NCBI RefSeq assembly: GCF_046298265.1
Contig: NZ_JBKAHK010000001.1
Span: 1-64,000 of the forward strand
Direction: 5' to 3'
Length of the DNA stretch: 64,000 nucleotides
Source of the DNA: Gillisia xinjiangensis
GTDB lineage: Bacteria; Bacteroidota; Bacteroidia; Flavobacteriales; Flavobacteriaceae
Each line of letters begins with the position of its first letter. The stretch's first letter is position 1. The translations under genes and the position numbers were made by a program. The notes under the pieces are model-generated. The model made no database searches. It saw only the letters and a list, made by a program, of their open reading frames with translations, and was not told where the DNA came from. Below, in pieces: positions 18,745 through 27,757 of the stretch.

Positions 18745-20093
18745 TACAAAAAGAGCTTTTCCACCTTGTTTATAGACCTGGGTAAACAGCATACCACAAT
18801 TCTATCTCCGGCTTTAATATAAAAATCTCCCAGTGCTATCAATCCTTCTCCATTTCTTATTATTCCACCAATTATAGCTGAACGGGGGAAATCAAGATCT
18901 TTAATTTTTTTGTTACAAACCTGGGAAGAGGCTTTTACAATGAATTCCAACAACTCCGCATTCATGTTGTTTAACTTGGTCATCGCCACCACTTCTCCTT
19001 TCCTTATATACCTGAAAATATTATTGGCAGCAAGTAATTTCTTATTGATGAGCGTATCGATTCCAATGGAATGACTTAATTGAAAATAATCCATATTTTC
19101 TACCAGGGCAATCGTTTTTTTTACACTTTTGGATTTAGCTACAAGGCATGACATGATATTTGTTTCTGAATTCCCGGTAACTGCAATAAAAGCATCCATA
19201 TCATGAATGTTCTCTTCCTCCAGGAGTTCCACGTTTCTACCATCGCTATGGATCACCAAAACCTGCGGAAGTTCATCGGCAAGATCAAAAGCCTTTTCCC
19301 TGTCACTTTCTATAAGTTTTACATTGAAATTTTTCTTGCTTAGATCCCGTGCGGTTTTTTTGCCAATTTTACTCCCGCCCAGGATCATTATATTTTTGAT
19401 GGAATGTTTTACTTTTCCAGTGAGTTTATATAACACATCAACTCCGTCTCGTGTAGTGATAAAGTAAACCTGGTCTCCTTCTTTAAATTGGGTATCTCCT
19501 CTTGGTATAAGCGTATATTGAGTTCCAAACCGCTGTATAGCAATAGGGACAAAATTTAATTTAGGAAATATTGCGGCAGCCTCCTTTACTGTTTTTCCAA
19601 CAAACATGGCAGTTCTGGAAAGGTCAAGCCCTATCATGATCAAAGCTCCATTTTCAAACTCGTAACTATCACTAAAAGCAGATTGATTGAGCAATAAAGC
19701 GATTTCTCCGGCAGCCAAAGCCTCTGGGGAGATCAATTCATCAATTCCAAACTTCACAAAACCAAGTTCTTCCTTATTTTCTAAAAATTCGGTATTTGAA
19801 ATCCGGGCGATCGTTCTTTTAGCTCCCAATTGCTTCGCAAGTACACAAACGGTAATGTTTGTAGACTCGCTGGAGGTTACACCAATTAATAAATCTACAT
19901 ATTTCACATTGGCTTCCTTTAAAACAGAGATTGAAGTTGCATCCCCCTTTATGGTTCTAATATCCAGATGGGTATCTGCATATACAAGATTATCCCTGTT
20001 ATTATCTATTAGGGTAATATCCTGTGATTCATAGGAAAGTAATTTTGCAAGATGAAAGCCTACTTCACCGGCACCGGCAATTATTATCTTCAT
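18744..20093 (-). CDS. trkA: Trk potassium uptake regulatory subunit TrkA
   Basis: This cytoplasmic peripheral subunit gates TrkH. The chosen start is the ATG at 20091-20093, giving MKIIIAGAGEVGFHLAKLL with the Rossmann GxGxxG motif at once; the upstream extension lacks similarity. Of about 449 residues, the layout is RCK_N-RCK_C twice: the second Rossmann motif is IMILGGSKIGKKTARDL near residue 235, and each half ends in a RCK_C (TrkA_C) domain. The family binds NAD(H) or ATP. It lies upstream of and overlaps trkH, forming a two-gene operon. Confidence 0.93.
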   Translation of the reverse strand: MKIIIAGAGEVGFHLAKLLSYESQDITLIDNNRDNLVYADTHLDIRTIKGDATSISVLKEANVKYVDLLIGVTSSESTNITVCVLAKQLGAKRTIARISNTEFLENKEELGFVKFGIDELISPEALAAGEIALLLNQSAFSDSYEFENGALIMIGLDLSRTAMFVGKTVKEAAAIFPKLNFVPIAIQRFGTQYTLIPRGDTQFKEGDQVYFITTRDGVDVLYKLTGKVKHSIKNIMILGGSKIGKKTARDLSKKNFNVKLIESDREKAFDLADELPQVLVIHSDGRNVELLEEENIHDMDAFIAVTGNSETNIMSCLVAKSKSVKKTIALVENMDYFQLSHSIGIDTLINKKLLAANNIFRYIRKGEVVAMTKLNNMNAELLEFIVKASSQVCNKKIKDLDFPRSAIIGGIIRNGEGLIALGDFYIKAGDRIVVCCLPRSINKVEKLFL

Positions 20094-20280
20094 ATCACGC
20101 GATAAGATTTTCGAGAGGTTAAAGGTACAGTAAAATATACAATCCATTAATTCCTTGACATATAAATTGAATAAGGCATCCTTTTTTTAATCAAGATGAA
20201 AGCAGGATCCTCGAGCTAAGGGCATATATAAGATTCACAATAAAATTTCAAACTTATAAAGTCAGTTATCACATATCACT

Positions 20281-20288
20281 TATCTTTG
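20281..20288 (+). promoter_or_regulatory. -7 box (TATCTTTG) for ubiE-porT
   Basis: It is a perfect match to TAnnTTTG, 15 bp before the ATG at 20304. It shows that the in-frame TTG at 20286 belongs to the promoter. No clear -33 TTTG is seen. Confidence 0.6.
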
Positions 20289-20303
20289 AATCAAATTTTT
20301 AAA

Positions 20304-21035
20304 ATGAAAGAAAAAATCACACCTTATAAGGATTCAAAGCTTAATAAGAAAGCGCAGGTCGAACAAATGTTTGATAATATTTCAGAAAATTATGATGGAC
20401 TTAACCGTGTGATCTCCTTTGGAATCGATGTGAAATGGAGAAAAAAAGTGATCGCTCTGGTTGAGGCTACCAAACCTGAAAAAGTTTTGGATATAGCCAC
20501 CGGAACTGGAGATCTCGCCATAAGCCTTGCTAAAACAGGTGCTTCAGAAATAATAGGCCTTGATATTTCTGAAGGAATGCTCGCTGTAGGCAGAAAAAAA
20601 ATCGCTGAAGAAAAACTTTCTGAAAAAATTAAAATGGTGCAGGCAGATTCTGAAGCCTTACCTTACGAAAACAATACTTTTGATGCTATCACCGTAGCTT
20701 TTGGAGTTCGTAATTTTGAAAATCTTGAAAAAGGACTTGCAGAAATATTCAGAGTCTTAAAACCAAATGGTATTTTTGTGGTTTTAGAGACCTCGGTTCC
20801 CGTAAAATTCCCATTTAAACAGGGATATAATTTTCACACTAAAGTTATGCTCCCCATCATAGGAAAGTTGTTCTCTAAAGACAAGGTCGCTTATTCTTAT
20901 TTAAGCGAAAGTGCAGCTGCTTTTCCTTATGGAGAAAAATTCAACAATATTTTAAGGAAAATTGGGTTTATAAATGTAGAAGACAAGCCTCAAACATTTG
21001 GAGTAGCTACCATCTATACCGCATCTAAAACTTAA
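20304..21035 (+). CDS. ubiE: Demethylmenaquinone (UbiE/MenG) methyltransferase
   Basis: It is a 243-residue SAM-dependent C-methyltransferase that converts demethylmenaquinone to menaquinone, the last step of respiratory quinone synthesis here, since Bacteroidota use menaquinone. Family signatures are YDGLNRVISFGIDVKWRK near residue 30, the SAM motif LDIATGTGDLAI, and FGVRNFENLEKGL. The ATG at 20304 is preferred over the TTG at 20286 because the latter lies in the -7 box. The next gene starts 1 bp after the stop (TAATATG), so the two are cotranscribed. Confidence 0.94.
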   Translation: MKEKITPYKDSKLNKKAQVEQMFDNISENYDGLNRVISFGIDVKWRKKVIALVEATKPEKVLDIATGTGDLAISLAKTGASEIIGLDISEGMLAVGRKKIAEEKLSEKIKMVQADSEALPYENNTFDAITVAFGVRNFENLEKGLAEIFRVLKPNGIFVVLETSVPVKFPFKQGYNFHTKVMLPIIGKLFSKDKVAYSYLSESAAAFPYGEKFNNILRKIGFINVEDKPQTFGVATIYTASKT

Positions 21036-21036
21036 T

Positions 21037-21714
21037 ATGAAAAAATTCATACTGATTACAGGGTTTCTGTTTTGTTATTTTCAAGGTAATGCTCAATTAT
21101 TTTCAGGGGACCGAATGATAAATAATCCAAATTTTGATCAGAAAAGATGGTCTTACGGATATTATTTGGGGTTCAACATGTATGATCTCGATTTTGATTA
21201 TAAAAATTATCAACCCAATTCTCCATCTGGAAATGATTTAATTATAGAAACAAGCATCGGTTTTAACGTGGGTTTAATTGGGAATTTAAAACTTAACAAT
21301 AACCTCGATCTTCGACTTGAACCTGGAGTAAGTTTTAATAACAGACTGCTAAGAGCCACCTACACCCAGGAAATAGACCAAATTAACTCCACCTACGTTC
21401 ACTTACCTCTTTTATTGAAATTTTCGGCAAACAGGTTTAATAATCTCAGACCTTTTGTAGTTGGCGGGGTTTCAACTTCTATAAATTTGTCCAGCAACGA
21501 AAACAATCCCGAGGCTATTACAAGAATTAAAACAAATACCTACAACTATGAGGTAGGGGTTGGAATTGATTTATATTTTTATTATTTCAAATTTTCACCC
21601 TCTTTACGTGGAGTTTTCGGGATGAACAATGAGCTGGTGGAAGGACCAACCGATTTGGAAAATGTTAAAAATATGACATCCAGAGGAGTATTTTTAAACT
21701 TTACTTTTCAATAA
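21037..21714 (+). CDS. porT: PorT-family outer-membrane protein, T9SS biogenesis
   Basis: The product is 225 residues with a cleavable signal peptide (MKKFILITGFLFCYFQGNAQ, cut after NAQ) and a predicted eight-stranded outer-membrane beta-barrel. The mature start NPNFDQKRWSYGYYLGFN is typical of PorT/SprT proteins that are needed for type IX secretion and gliding. The position directly after ubiE supports this, because porT and ubiE are, to my knowledge, neighbours in many flavobacteria. A generic porin-family label is the fallback. It would serve the export of the three giant sorting-domain proteins in this window. The 3' end overlaps the convergent trmH-like gene by 7 bp. Confidence 0.75.
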   Translation: MKKFILITGFLFCYFQGNAQLFSGDRMINNPNFDQKRWSYGYYLGFNMYDLDFDYKNYQPNSPSGNDLIIETSIGFNVGLIGNLKLNNNLDLRLEPGVSFNNRLLRATYTQEIDQINSTYVHLPLLLKFSANRFNNLRPFVVGGVSTSINLSSNENNPEAITRIKTNTYNYEVGVGIDLYFYYFKFSPSLRGVFGMNNELVEGPTDLENVKNMTSRGVFLNFTFQ

Positions 21715-22442
21715 TTCTCCCTTCGCCTGAATTCTCCAAAAAAAACAGCAGTTGCTGTTGCTACATTTAAGCTCTCAGTATTTTGAGAATCACCAAATTG
21801 AGGAATATTCAACTTCATGGAAACCATTTGTTCAAGTTCTTTGGAGATTCCGTTTGCCTCATTTCCCAAAACAAGGATCCCATTTGAAGGAAAATTGGCT
21901 TCATACAGGTTTTCCCCTTCCAAAAAAGTTCCCATAACCGGTATTTCTGGATTATCTCTAATAACCTGTGATAAATCCAAATAAACCACCTGCACACGGG
22001 TAATGCTTCCCATACTGGCTTGTACTACCTTTGGGTTATAACAATCTACGGTATCTTTGGAGCACAAAAGGGTCTTTACCCCAAACCAATCACACAATCT
22101 AATAATCGTTCCCAGATTTCCCGGGTCCCTCACTCCATCCAAAGCAATGATTAATCCGTTTAAATCGGGTGTTTTTACATCGGGAATTTTAAATATGGCA
22201 ACAGCAGTTTGAGGAGTTTTGAGTCTGCTTATTTTCTTTAAATCGGCCTCCTTAATCAGGTTGGTTTTTGAAGCCGGAACGTCAAAAATTTCTTCAGTGG
22301 TATATAAGGAATCCAGCTCATAATTTGAAGCCAGAATTTCTGAAATCCCCTTGATCCCCTCCACAATAAACAGCCTGTTTTTTGTTCGGGCTTTTTTTTG
22401 CTCAAGACTTGTTATTAACTTAATTTGGCTTTTGCTAACCAT
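21708..22442 (-). CDS. TrmH/SpoU-family RNA 2'-O-methyltransferase
   Basis: This 244-residue SPOUT enzyme has an N-terminal substrate-binding domain (about 1-95, with KIKLITSLEQKKARTKNRLF-like features) and a C-terminal SpoU knot: motif 1 LDGVRDPGNLGTIIRLCDWFG, motif 2 VLGNEANGIS and motif 3 ESLNVATATAV. It uses SAM to methylate a ribose 2'-OH, on 23S rRNA or tRNA. The exact target (RlmB-like or other) cannot be set from sequence. It is divergent from tamL with only 36 bp between starts, and convergent with porT. Confidence 0.88.
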   Translation of the reverse strand: MVSKSQIKLITSLEQKKARTKNRLFIVEGIKGISEILASNYELDSLYTTEEIFDVPASKTNLIKEADLKKISRLKTPQTAVAIFKIPDVKTPDLNGLIIALDGVRDPGNLGTIIRLCDWFGVKTLLCSKDTVDCYNPKVVQASMGSITRVQVVYLDLSQVIRDNPEIPVMGTFLEGENLYEANFPSNGILVLGNEANGISKELEQMVSMKLNIPQFGDSQNTESLNVATATAVFFGEFRRRENY

Positions 22443-22452
22443 GCAAATAATG

Positions 22453-22460
22453 TATTTTTG
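22453..22460 (+). promoter_or_regulatory. -7 box (TATTTTTG) for tamL
   Basis: It is a perfect TAnnTTTG match, 18 bp before the TTG start of tamL, in the short divergent region. Confidence 0.5.
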
Positions 22461-22478
22461 AATTTTAATTGACCTTCA

Positions 22479-25043
22479 TTGAAACACCTTCTCGCAAAAA
22501 TATCGTTTATTATTTTAACCTTTATACTATTTATCTCTTGTAATGCGATAAAGCGGGTTCAAAGCGATGAATTACTCCTAAAGGAGAACACTATTTTTGT
22601 GAATGGCGAAAAACTAAAGGAAGTCCGTATTTACAATCAGTTATATCAAAAACCTAACGCCAAACTGCTTGGAGTACCCATTCAATTGCATATCTACAAC
22701 CTGGCAAAACCTTATCCCGATTCAACTTTTCAAAATTGGCTGCACAAAAAGCCTAACCGGGAACAGCGATTAATCAATATTTACTCCAGAAAACAGGTAG
22801 TGAAATTAGGCCAATCCTACGTAAAAATAAATGAAGGAATTAAAAAGGCGGGAGAAGCACCTGTAATTATAGAGCAGGAACTTACCAAAAAATCTGTAAA
22901 CCGTTTAAAAGCCTGGTACTTTAATAATGGTTGGTTTAATGCAGAAACCTCCTATGAAATAGAGCCGCTGGAAAACAGAAAAGGTAAAGTAGATTATTTT
23001 GTCACTTCCCATAAGCCTTATATAGTAGATTCCATTCGAAAACGGATTCCCTCCCTGGTAATAGACTCCCTTTACGATGCCTATAAAAATGAATCGATTA
23101 TTAAAAGTGGAATACAGTACAGGACACTGGATTACAATGCCGAACGGGACAGGCTCACACGCATATTCCGGAATAACGGCGTTTACTATTTCGATCAGGA
23201 ATATATCAGTTTTGAGGCAGATACTATAGATACGAATTACAAAGTGAACACCACGGTAATCGTCAATAATAGGCAGGTTGACCAAGGCGATTCTACTGCC
23301 AGGGTTCCCTTTAAGATTCATAAAATAAGCCAGGTGAATGTCTTCACCGATTATACTTTTGACAACAGATATAAACCTGTTACAGATAGTGTACAATACA
23401 AGGGCTATAACATCTATAGTTTCGATAAACTGGAGTATAAACCACGAGCTATTACAGATGCAATTTTTATCAGGCCGGGAGAAATTTTTAAAGATACCGA
23501 CAGAACCAGAACTTATAACCGAATGAGTTCCCTGCGCGTTTTTAAATATCCAAGTATAGAATACACTCCGGATCCTGCCGATAGCACAAATACAGATCTT
23601 GTTGCAAACATATTTTTGACCCCGCAACAAAAATATTCCCTCGGTTTTGATTTTGATATTTCACAAAGCAATATTCAGGAATTTGGAGTGGGGTTTGGTG
23701 GATCATTACTAATTCGAAACATTTTTAAAGGCGCCGAAAATTTTGAAATCTCAGGCAGGGGAAGTATAGGCTCTTCATCAGATGCTGCACGGGGAAGTTC
23801 TAACGACCGGTTTTTTAATATCTCTGAACTTGGGGCCGATATAAAACTTACTTTCCCAAGGATATTTCTTCCTTTTAATACCGAAAAATTTATTCCGAAA
23901 TTCATGTCGCCCTTTACTTCTCTTAGCCTGGGAGTTAGCGCCCAGAATAACATCGGCCTCGACAAGCAAAACCTCAATACTATACTTAATTACAGATGGA
24001 CGCCTTCCAGAAGTATTTCCAAGCGATTGGACTTATTGAATGTTCAATACGTACGTAATTTAAATACCGATAATTACTTCAATGTCTACCGGAATTCCTA
24101 TTCCAATTTAAATGAGATCGTACAATCACCAGAAGTGGTAACAAGCCCAACTTATCTGGATGGTGAAGGACGCCTTATAATACCAGGTGGAGCTGAAAAT
24201 TTTATAAGAGATGTAACCACCGGAGATCCTCAAACTTCAGGATTATCGCTAACCCAATCACAGGAGGTAAACAACATTAGTGAACGAAAAAACCGGTTAA
24301 CAGAAAACAACCTTATTTTCGCATCCAATTTCACCTATCTTATAAATAATAAGGAGAATTTATACGATAATGATTTTTCCCGTTTCAGGTTCAAGATGGA
24401 GGCTGCAGGAAATTTTCTTGCGGCAGTATCAAGTTTAGCAGGTCTGAAAAAAAATGATCAGGGAAATTATAGCATTTTTGGCGTAAATTATTCTCAATAT
24501 GTTAAAACAGAACTGGACTATATAAAGCATTGGGATTGGGGTAACAAGAATATTTTCGCCATTCGGGCATTTGGCGGGGCTGCCATACCTTACGGAAATG
24601 CAAACAGTATCCCTTTTATTCGTAGCTTTTTTGCAGGTGGACCTAATGATAACAGAGCCTGGCAAGCCTACGATCTTGGCCCGGGAAGCAGTGGAGGCCG
24701 AAATGAATTTAACGAAGCCAATATGAAACTGGCCTTTAATGCAGAATACCGTTTTAATTTAATTGGTGCATTAAATTCTGCAATCTTTATAGACGCCGGA
24801 AATATTTGGAATGTCCTGGACATTGTGGAAGACGAAGCCGCAACTTTTACTTCCCTTGCCGATTTAAAAGATATCGCTGTAGGTTCCGGGATGGGATTGC
24901 GTTATGATTTTAATTTTTTCGTGCTGCGTTTTGATGCTGGTTTTAAAACCTATGACCCCTCCCTACCCATGGAGGAAAGATGGTTCAAAAACTACAATTT
25001 CGCAAATGCTGTATACAACGTAGGCATCAATTATCCCTTTTAA
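22479..25043 (+). CDS. tamL: TamL-type Omp85/TamA-like outer-membrane lipoprotein
   Basis: The 854-residue protein starts at TTG (22479) with MKHLLAKISFIILTFILFIS-C; the Cys about residue 21 in FISC is a lipobox, so the N-terminus should be acylated. POTRA-like periplasmic segments occupy about 30-400 (for example RIFRNNGVYYF, IFIRPGEIFKDTDRTRTYNRMSSL). A C-terminal Omp85/D15 16-strand barrel ends in an aromatic residue (INYPF), with the signatures RSFFAGGPNDNRAWQ and FIDAGNIW. Bacteroidota carry this lipidated TamA relative, TamL, usually acting with TamB in outer-membrane assembly. No tamB lies beside it in this window. The TTG is accepted because the lipoprotein signal begins there and no in-frame ATG precedes it. 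Confidence 0.87.
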   Translation: MKHLLAKISFIILTFILFISCNAIKRVQSDELLLKENTIFVNGEKLKEVRIYNQLYQKPNAKLLGVPIQLHIYNLAKPYPDSTFQNWLHKKPNREQRLINIYSRKQVVKLGQSYVKINEGIKKAGEAPVIIEQELTKKSVNRLKAWYFNNGWFNAETSYEIEPLENRKGKVDYFVTSHKPYIVDSIRKRIPSLVIDSLYDAYKNESIIKSGIQYRTLDYNAERDRLTRIFRNNGVYYFDQEYISFEADTIDTNYKVNTTVIVNNRQVDQGDSTARVPFKIHKISQVNVFTDYTFDNRYKPVTDSVQYKGYNIYSFDKLEYKPRAITDAIFIRPGEIFKDTDRTRTYNRMSSLRVFKYPSIEYTPDPADSTNTDLVANIFLTPQQKYSLGFDFDISQSNIQEFGVGFGGSLLIRNIFKGAENFEISGRGSIGSSSDAARGSSNDRFFNISELGADIKLTFPRIFLPFNTEKFIPKFMSPFTSLSLGVSAQNNIGLDKQNLNTILNYRWTPSRSISKRLDLLNVQYVRNLNTDNYFNVYRNSYSNLNEIVQSPEVVTSPTYLDGEGRLIIPGGAENFIRDVTTGDPQTSGLSLTQSQEVNNISERKNRLTENNLIFASNFTYLINNKENLYDNDFSRFRFKMEAAGNFLAAVSSLAGLKKNDQGNYSIFGVNYSQYVKTELDYIKHWDWGNKNIFAIRAFGGAAIPYGNANSIPFIRSFFAGGPNDNRAWQAYDLGPGSSGGRNEFNEANMKLAFNAEYRFNLIGALNSAIFIDAGNIWNVLDIVEDEAATFTSLADLKDIAVGSGMGLRYDFNFFVLRFDAGFKTYDPSLPMEERWFKNYNFANAVYNVGINYPF

Positions 25044-25058
25044 CTGAACTTATTTTCT

Positions 25059-25066
25059 TATTTTTG
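25059..25066 (+). promoter_or_regulatory. -7 box (TATTTTTG) for fba
   Basis: It is a perfect TAnnTTTG match 26 bp before the fba ATG. A -33 element is not evident. Confidence 0.5.
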
Positions 25067-25092
25067 TAAACCTAATTTGAAAAACATTTATT

Positions 25093-26160
25093 ATGAGTCA
25101 CAATATTAAGCCCGGAGTAGCTACAGGGAAAGAAGTACAGGAAATATTTGCTTATGCAAAAAAGAAGGGGTTTGCACTGCCGGCAGTGAACGTCACAGGA
25201 TCAAATACTATGAATGCTGTACTTGAAACTGCTGCAGAATTAAACGCTCCGGTTATTATTCAGTTTTCAAATGGTGGAGCTCAGTTTAATGCAGGAAAAG
25301 GTTTATCCAACGAAAATCAACAAGCTGCCATCGCCGGTGGCGTTGCAGGAGCTAAACATATTCATGAACTCGCAAAACTATATGGTGCTACTGTAATTCT
25401 TCATACAGACCATTGTGCCAAAAAATTATTACCCTGGATCGACGGACTTCTGGATGCCGGTGAAAAACACTACAAAGAACACGGAATACCCCTTTACAGT
25501 TCTCACATGATAGATCTTTCTGAAGAATCTTTGGAGGAAAATATGGATATCTGTAAAAGGTATCTTGAGCGCATGAGCAAAATGGGGATGACCCTGGAGA
25601 TAGAATTAGGGATTACCGGTGGAGAAGAAGATGGTGTTGACAATAGCGATGTAGATGATTCAAAACTTTACACCCAACCAGAAGAAGTTGCTTATGCATA
25701 CGAGGAATTGAGCAAAGTTAGCAATCAATTTACCATTGCGGCTGCCTTCGGAAACGTTCACGGGGTTTATAAACCTGGTAACGTAAAACTTACTCCAATA
25801 ATCCTGAAAAATTCTCAGGAATTTGTTTCTAAAAAATACGGACTTGAAGAAAACCACATCGACTTCGTATTTCATGGAGGAAGTGGATCTACAGTTGAAG
25901 AGATACGTGAAGGAATAGGCTACGGAGTTATAAAAATGAATATCGATACCGATCTTCAATATGCATTCCTTGAAGGTATTCGCGATTACATGGGAGACAA
26001 AAAAGAATTTGTGAAAGCACAAATAGGAAATCCTGAAGGAAGTGATGTTCCCAACAAAAAATATTACGACCCGCGCGTTTGGTTAAGGGAAGGGGAATTA
26101 ACTTTCAAAGCTCGTCTTAAGAAAGCGTTTGAAGATCTTAACAATATCAATACGCTATAA
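25093..26160 (+). CDS. fbaA: Class II fructose-1,6-bisphosphate aldolase
   Basis: This 355-residue zinc-dependent aldolase of glycolysis and gluconeogenesis interconverts fructose 1,6-bisphosphate with dihydroxyacetone phosphate and glyceraldehyde 3-phosphate. Visible landmarks are LHTDHCAKK (catalytic Asp and first zinc His), the acidic loop GGEEDGVDNSDVDDSKLYTQ, AFGNVHGVYKPGN (zinc His), VFHGGSGS (third His) and KMNIDTDLQYA. The length fits the E. coli FbaA (class IIA) group. It has its own promoter and terminator and is therefore probably monocistronic. It would process fructose phosphates made by the kinase at 41.3 kb. Confidence 0.95.
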   Translation: MSHNIKPGVATGKEVQEIFAYAKKKGFALPAVNVTGSNTMNAVLETAAELNAPVIIQFSNGGAQFNAGKGLSNENQQAAIAGGVAGAKHIHELAKLYGATVILHTDHCAKKLLPWIDGLLDAGEKHYKEHGIPLYSSHMIDLSEESLEENMDICKRYLERMSKMGMTLEIELGITGGEEDGVDNSDVDDSKLYTQPEEVAYAYEELSKVSNQFTIAAAFGNVHGVYKPGNVKLTPIILKNSQEFVSKKYGLEENHIDFVFHGGSGSTVEEIREGIGYGVIKMNIDTDLQYAFLEGIRDYMGDKKEFVKAQIGNPEGSDVPNKKYYDPRVWLREGELTFKARLKKAFEDLNNINTL

Positions 26161-26172
26161 AATCAAATCGAT

Positions 26173-26202
26173 AACTGCTGAGGCAACTATGCTTCAGCAG
26201 TT
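26173..26202 (+). terminator. Terminator after fba
   Basis: A 12-bp hairpin with one G-T pair (AACTGCTGAGGC / GCTTCAGCAGTT) starts 13 bp after the stop and is followed by ATTGTTTT. Confidence 0.7.
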
Positions 26203-26268
26203 ATTGTTTTAAATAATTTTTCAGATTCAGGCTAAAGCTTGAACCCTAAATGCTGAAACACATACTAT

Positions 26269-27123
26269 ATGGCCTGGTTTAAAAGAACACAAAAGGGCAT
26301 CCAAACTCCTACCGAAGATAAAAAAGATGTGCCTAAAGGATTATGGTACAAATCTCCCACTGGTAAGATTGTAGATGCCGAACAGCTGGAAAAAAATTTT
26401 TACGTTAGCCCGGAAGATGGCTATCACGTTAGGATTGGAAGTGCTGAATATTTTAAGATCCTTTTTGACGACAACAAATTCAAAGAGCTTGATAAAGACA
26501 TCTCCTCCAAGGATCCTCTAAACTTTGAGGACACTACAAAATATAGCGACCGTTTAGTGGCCGCGCAGAAAAAAACAGGACTTACAGATGCGGTTCGAAC
26601 CGCAGTTGGAAAATCCAAAGGAAAGGACCTTGTAATTGCTTGTATGGATTTTAAATTCATAGGAGGATCCATGGGTTCTGTAGTTGGGGAAAAAATTGCC
26701 CGTGCAGCAGATTATTCCCTGAAAAATAACATTCCGCTTCTTATCATATCAAAATCTGGCGGAGCAAGAATGATGGAAGCCGCACTCTCGCTTATGCAGC
26801 TCGCAAAAACTTCAGCAAAACTTGGTCAATTGGATGATGCCAAAATCCCATATATTTCCCTAAGCACAGATCCTACCACCGGTGGAACTACTGCTTCTTT
26901 TGCCATGTTGGGCGATATCAATATTGCCGAACCTGGTGCTTTAATTGGGTTTGCCGGGCCACGTGTTGTTAAAGATACCACAGGTCAGGACCTTCCAAAA
27001 GATTTTCAGACTTCTGAGTTTTTAAAAGAACACGGTTTTCTGGACTTTATAACTCCTAGATCGGAGCTTAAAGACAAGATCAATCTTTATTTAGACCTCA
27101 TTCTTAATCAACCAATTAGGTAA
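26269..27123 (+). CDS. accD: Acetyl-CoA carboxylase carboxyltransferase beta subunit, zinc finger lost
   Basis: This 284-residue beta subunit of the carboxyltransferase works with AccA to transfer CO2 from biotin to acetyl-CoA, forming malonyl-CoA for fatty acid synthesis. The crotonase-like core is intact (KSGGARMMEAALSLMQLAK, STDPTTGGTTASFAMLGD, IGFAGPRVV). The N-terminal zinc ribbon that carries four Cys in E. coli AccD is recognisable by its frame (WYKSPTGKIVD and YVSPEDGYHVR), but the four Cys positions read S29, G32, S47 and D50. This appears to be a lineage trait and not damage, because the surrounding residues are conserved. The gene stands alone downstream of fba. Confidence 0.93.
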   Translation: MAWFKRTQKGIQTPTEDKKDVPKGLWYKSPTGKIVDAEQLEKNFYVSPEDGYHVRIGSAEYFKILFDDNKFKELDKDISSKDPLNFEDTTKYSDRLVAAQKKTGLTDAVRTAVGKSKGKDLVIACMDFKFIGGSMGSVVGEKIARAADYSLKNNIPLLIISKSGGARMMEAALSLMQLAKTSAKLGQLDDAKIPYISLSTDPTTGGTTASFAMLGDINIAEPGALIGFAGPRVVKDTTGQDLPKDFQTSEFLKEHGFLDFITPRSELKDKINLYLDLILNQPIR

Positions 27124-27169
27124 CAAAAGCATCAAACTTAAAACCAGCAGCAAGCTTAATTAATCAAAA

Positions 27170-27192
27170 ACCTCGGTGCAAGCCCACGAGGT
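27170..27192 (+). terminator. Possible terminator-like hairpin after accD
   Basis: ACCTCG-G-TG pairs with CACGAGGT across a short loop. A T-tract is missing on the plus strand, so the function is uncertain. Confidence 0.35.
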
Positions 27193-27244
27193 ATGAAAAA
27201 AAAATACTTTTAAAATTTCAGAATAAATTTTAATAATAATATAG

Positions 27245-27252
27245 TATCTTTG
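27245..27252 (+). promoter_or_regulatory. -7 box (TATCTTTG) for rpsO
   Basis: It is a perfect TAnnTTTG match 53 bp before the rpsO ATG, leaving a leader of about 45 nt where S15 autoregulation could act. Confidence 0.6.
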
Positions 27253-27305
27253 CCGCTTGACAGAAAAACTGTTCATACATAAAAATCATTAAAATTAATA
27301 TTGGA

Positions 27306-27575
27306 ATGTATTTAACTAAAGAAGAAAAGCAAGACCTTTTCGCAAAACATGGAAAAGGTAAGAATGATACCGGATCTGCAGAAGGACAAATTGCCCTTTT
27401 CACACAACGTATCTCTCACCTTTCCGGACACTTGAAAACCAACAGAAAAGACTATAATACAGAACGTTCATTGGTTATGCTGGTAGGTAAAAGAAGAAGT
27501 TTACTTGATTATTTAATGAAGAAGGATATTTTGAGATATCGTGCTATCGTTAAGGAATTAGGGTTAAGAAAATAA
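27306..27575 (+). CDS. rpsO: 30S ribosomal protein S15
   Basis: This 89-residue primary 16S rRNA-binding protein of the small subunit has the standard length. It contains TGSAEGQIALFTQRISHLSGHLK and the SLVMLVGKRRSLLDYL helix that contacts the rRNA central domain. It lies directly upstream of pnp, a conserved bacterial pair, but a strong terminator separates them. Confidence 0.97.
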   Translation: MYLTKEEKQDLFAKHGKGKNDTGSAEGQIALFTQRISHLSGHLKTNRKDYNTERSLVMLVGKRRSLLDYLMKKDILRYRAIVKELGLRK

Positions 27576-27580
27576 ATTAC

Positions 27581-27607
27581 AAAGGGGCTCTAACGCCCCT
27601 TTTTTTT
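27581..27607 (+). terminator. Rho-independent terminator of rpsO
   Basis: AAAGGGGC / GCCCCTTT with a 5-nt loop is followed by a T8 tract, 6 bp after the stop. Confidence 0.9.
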
Positions 27608-27757
27608 ATATATTTAGAGGGAAATTTTCCTTTTTTTAGATTTAAAATATTAACGCTCCTGGCCTTTGCTAAGAGTAGTTTTTCATTGGTCTGCTACAAC
27701 CACTACACAACACAGCAAGTCCCGATGGATTATTCAAAGGGAGACCATTGTTTAACG

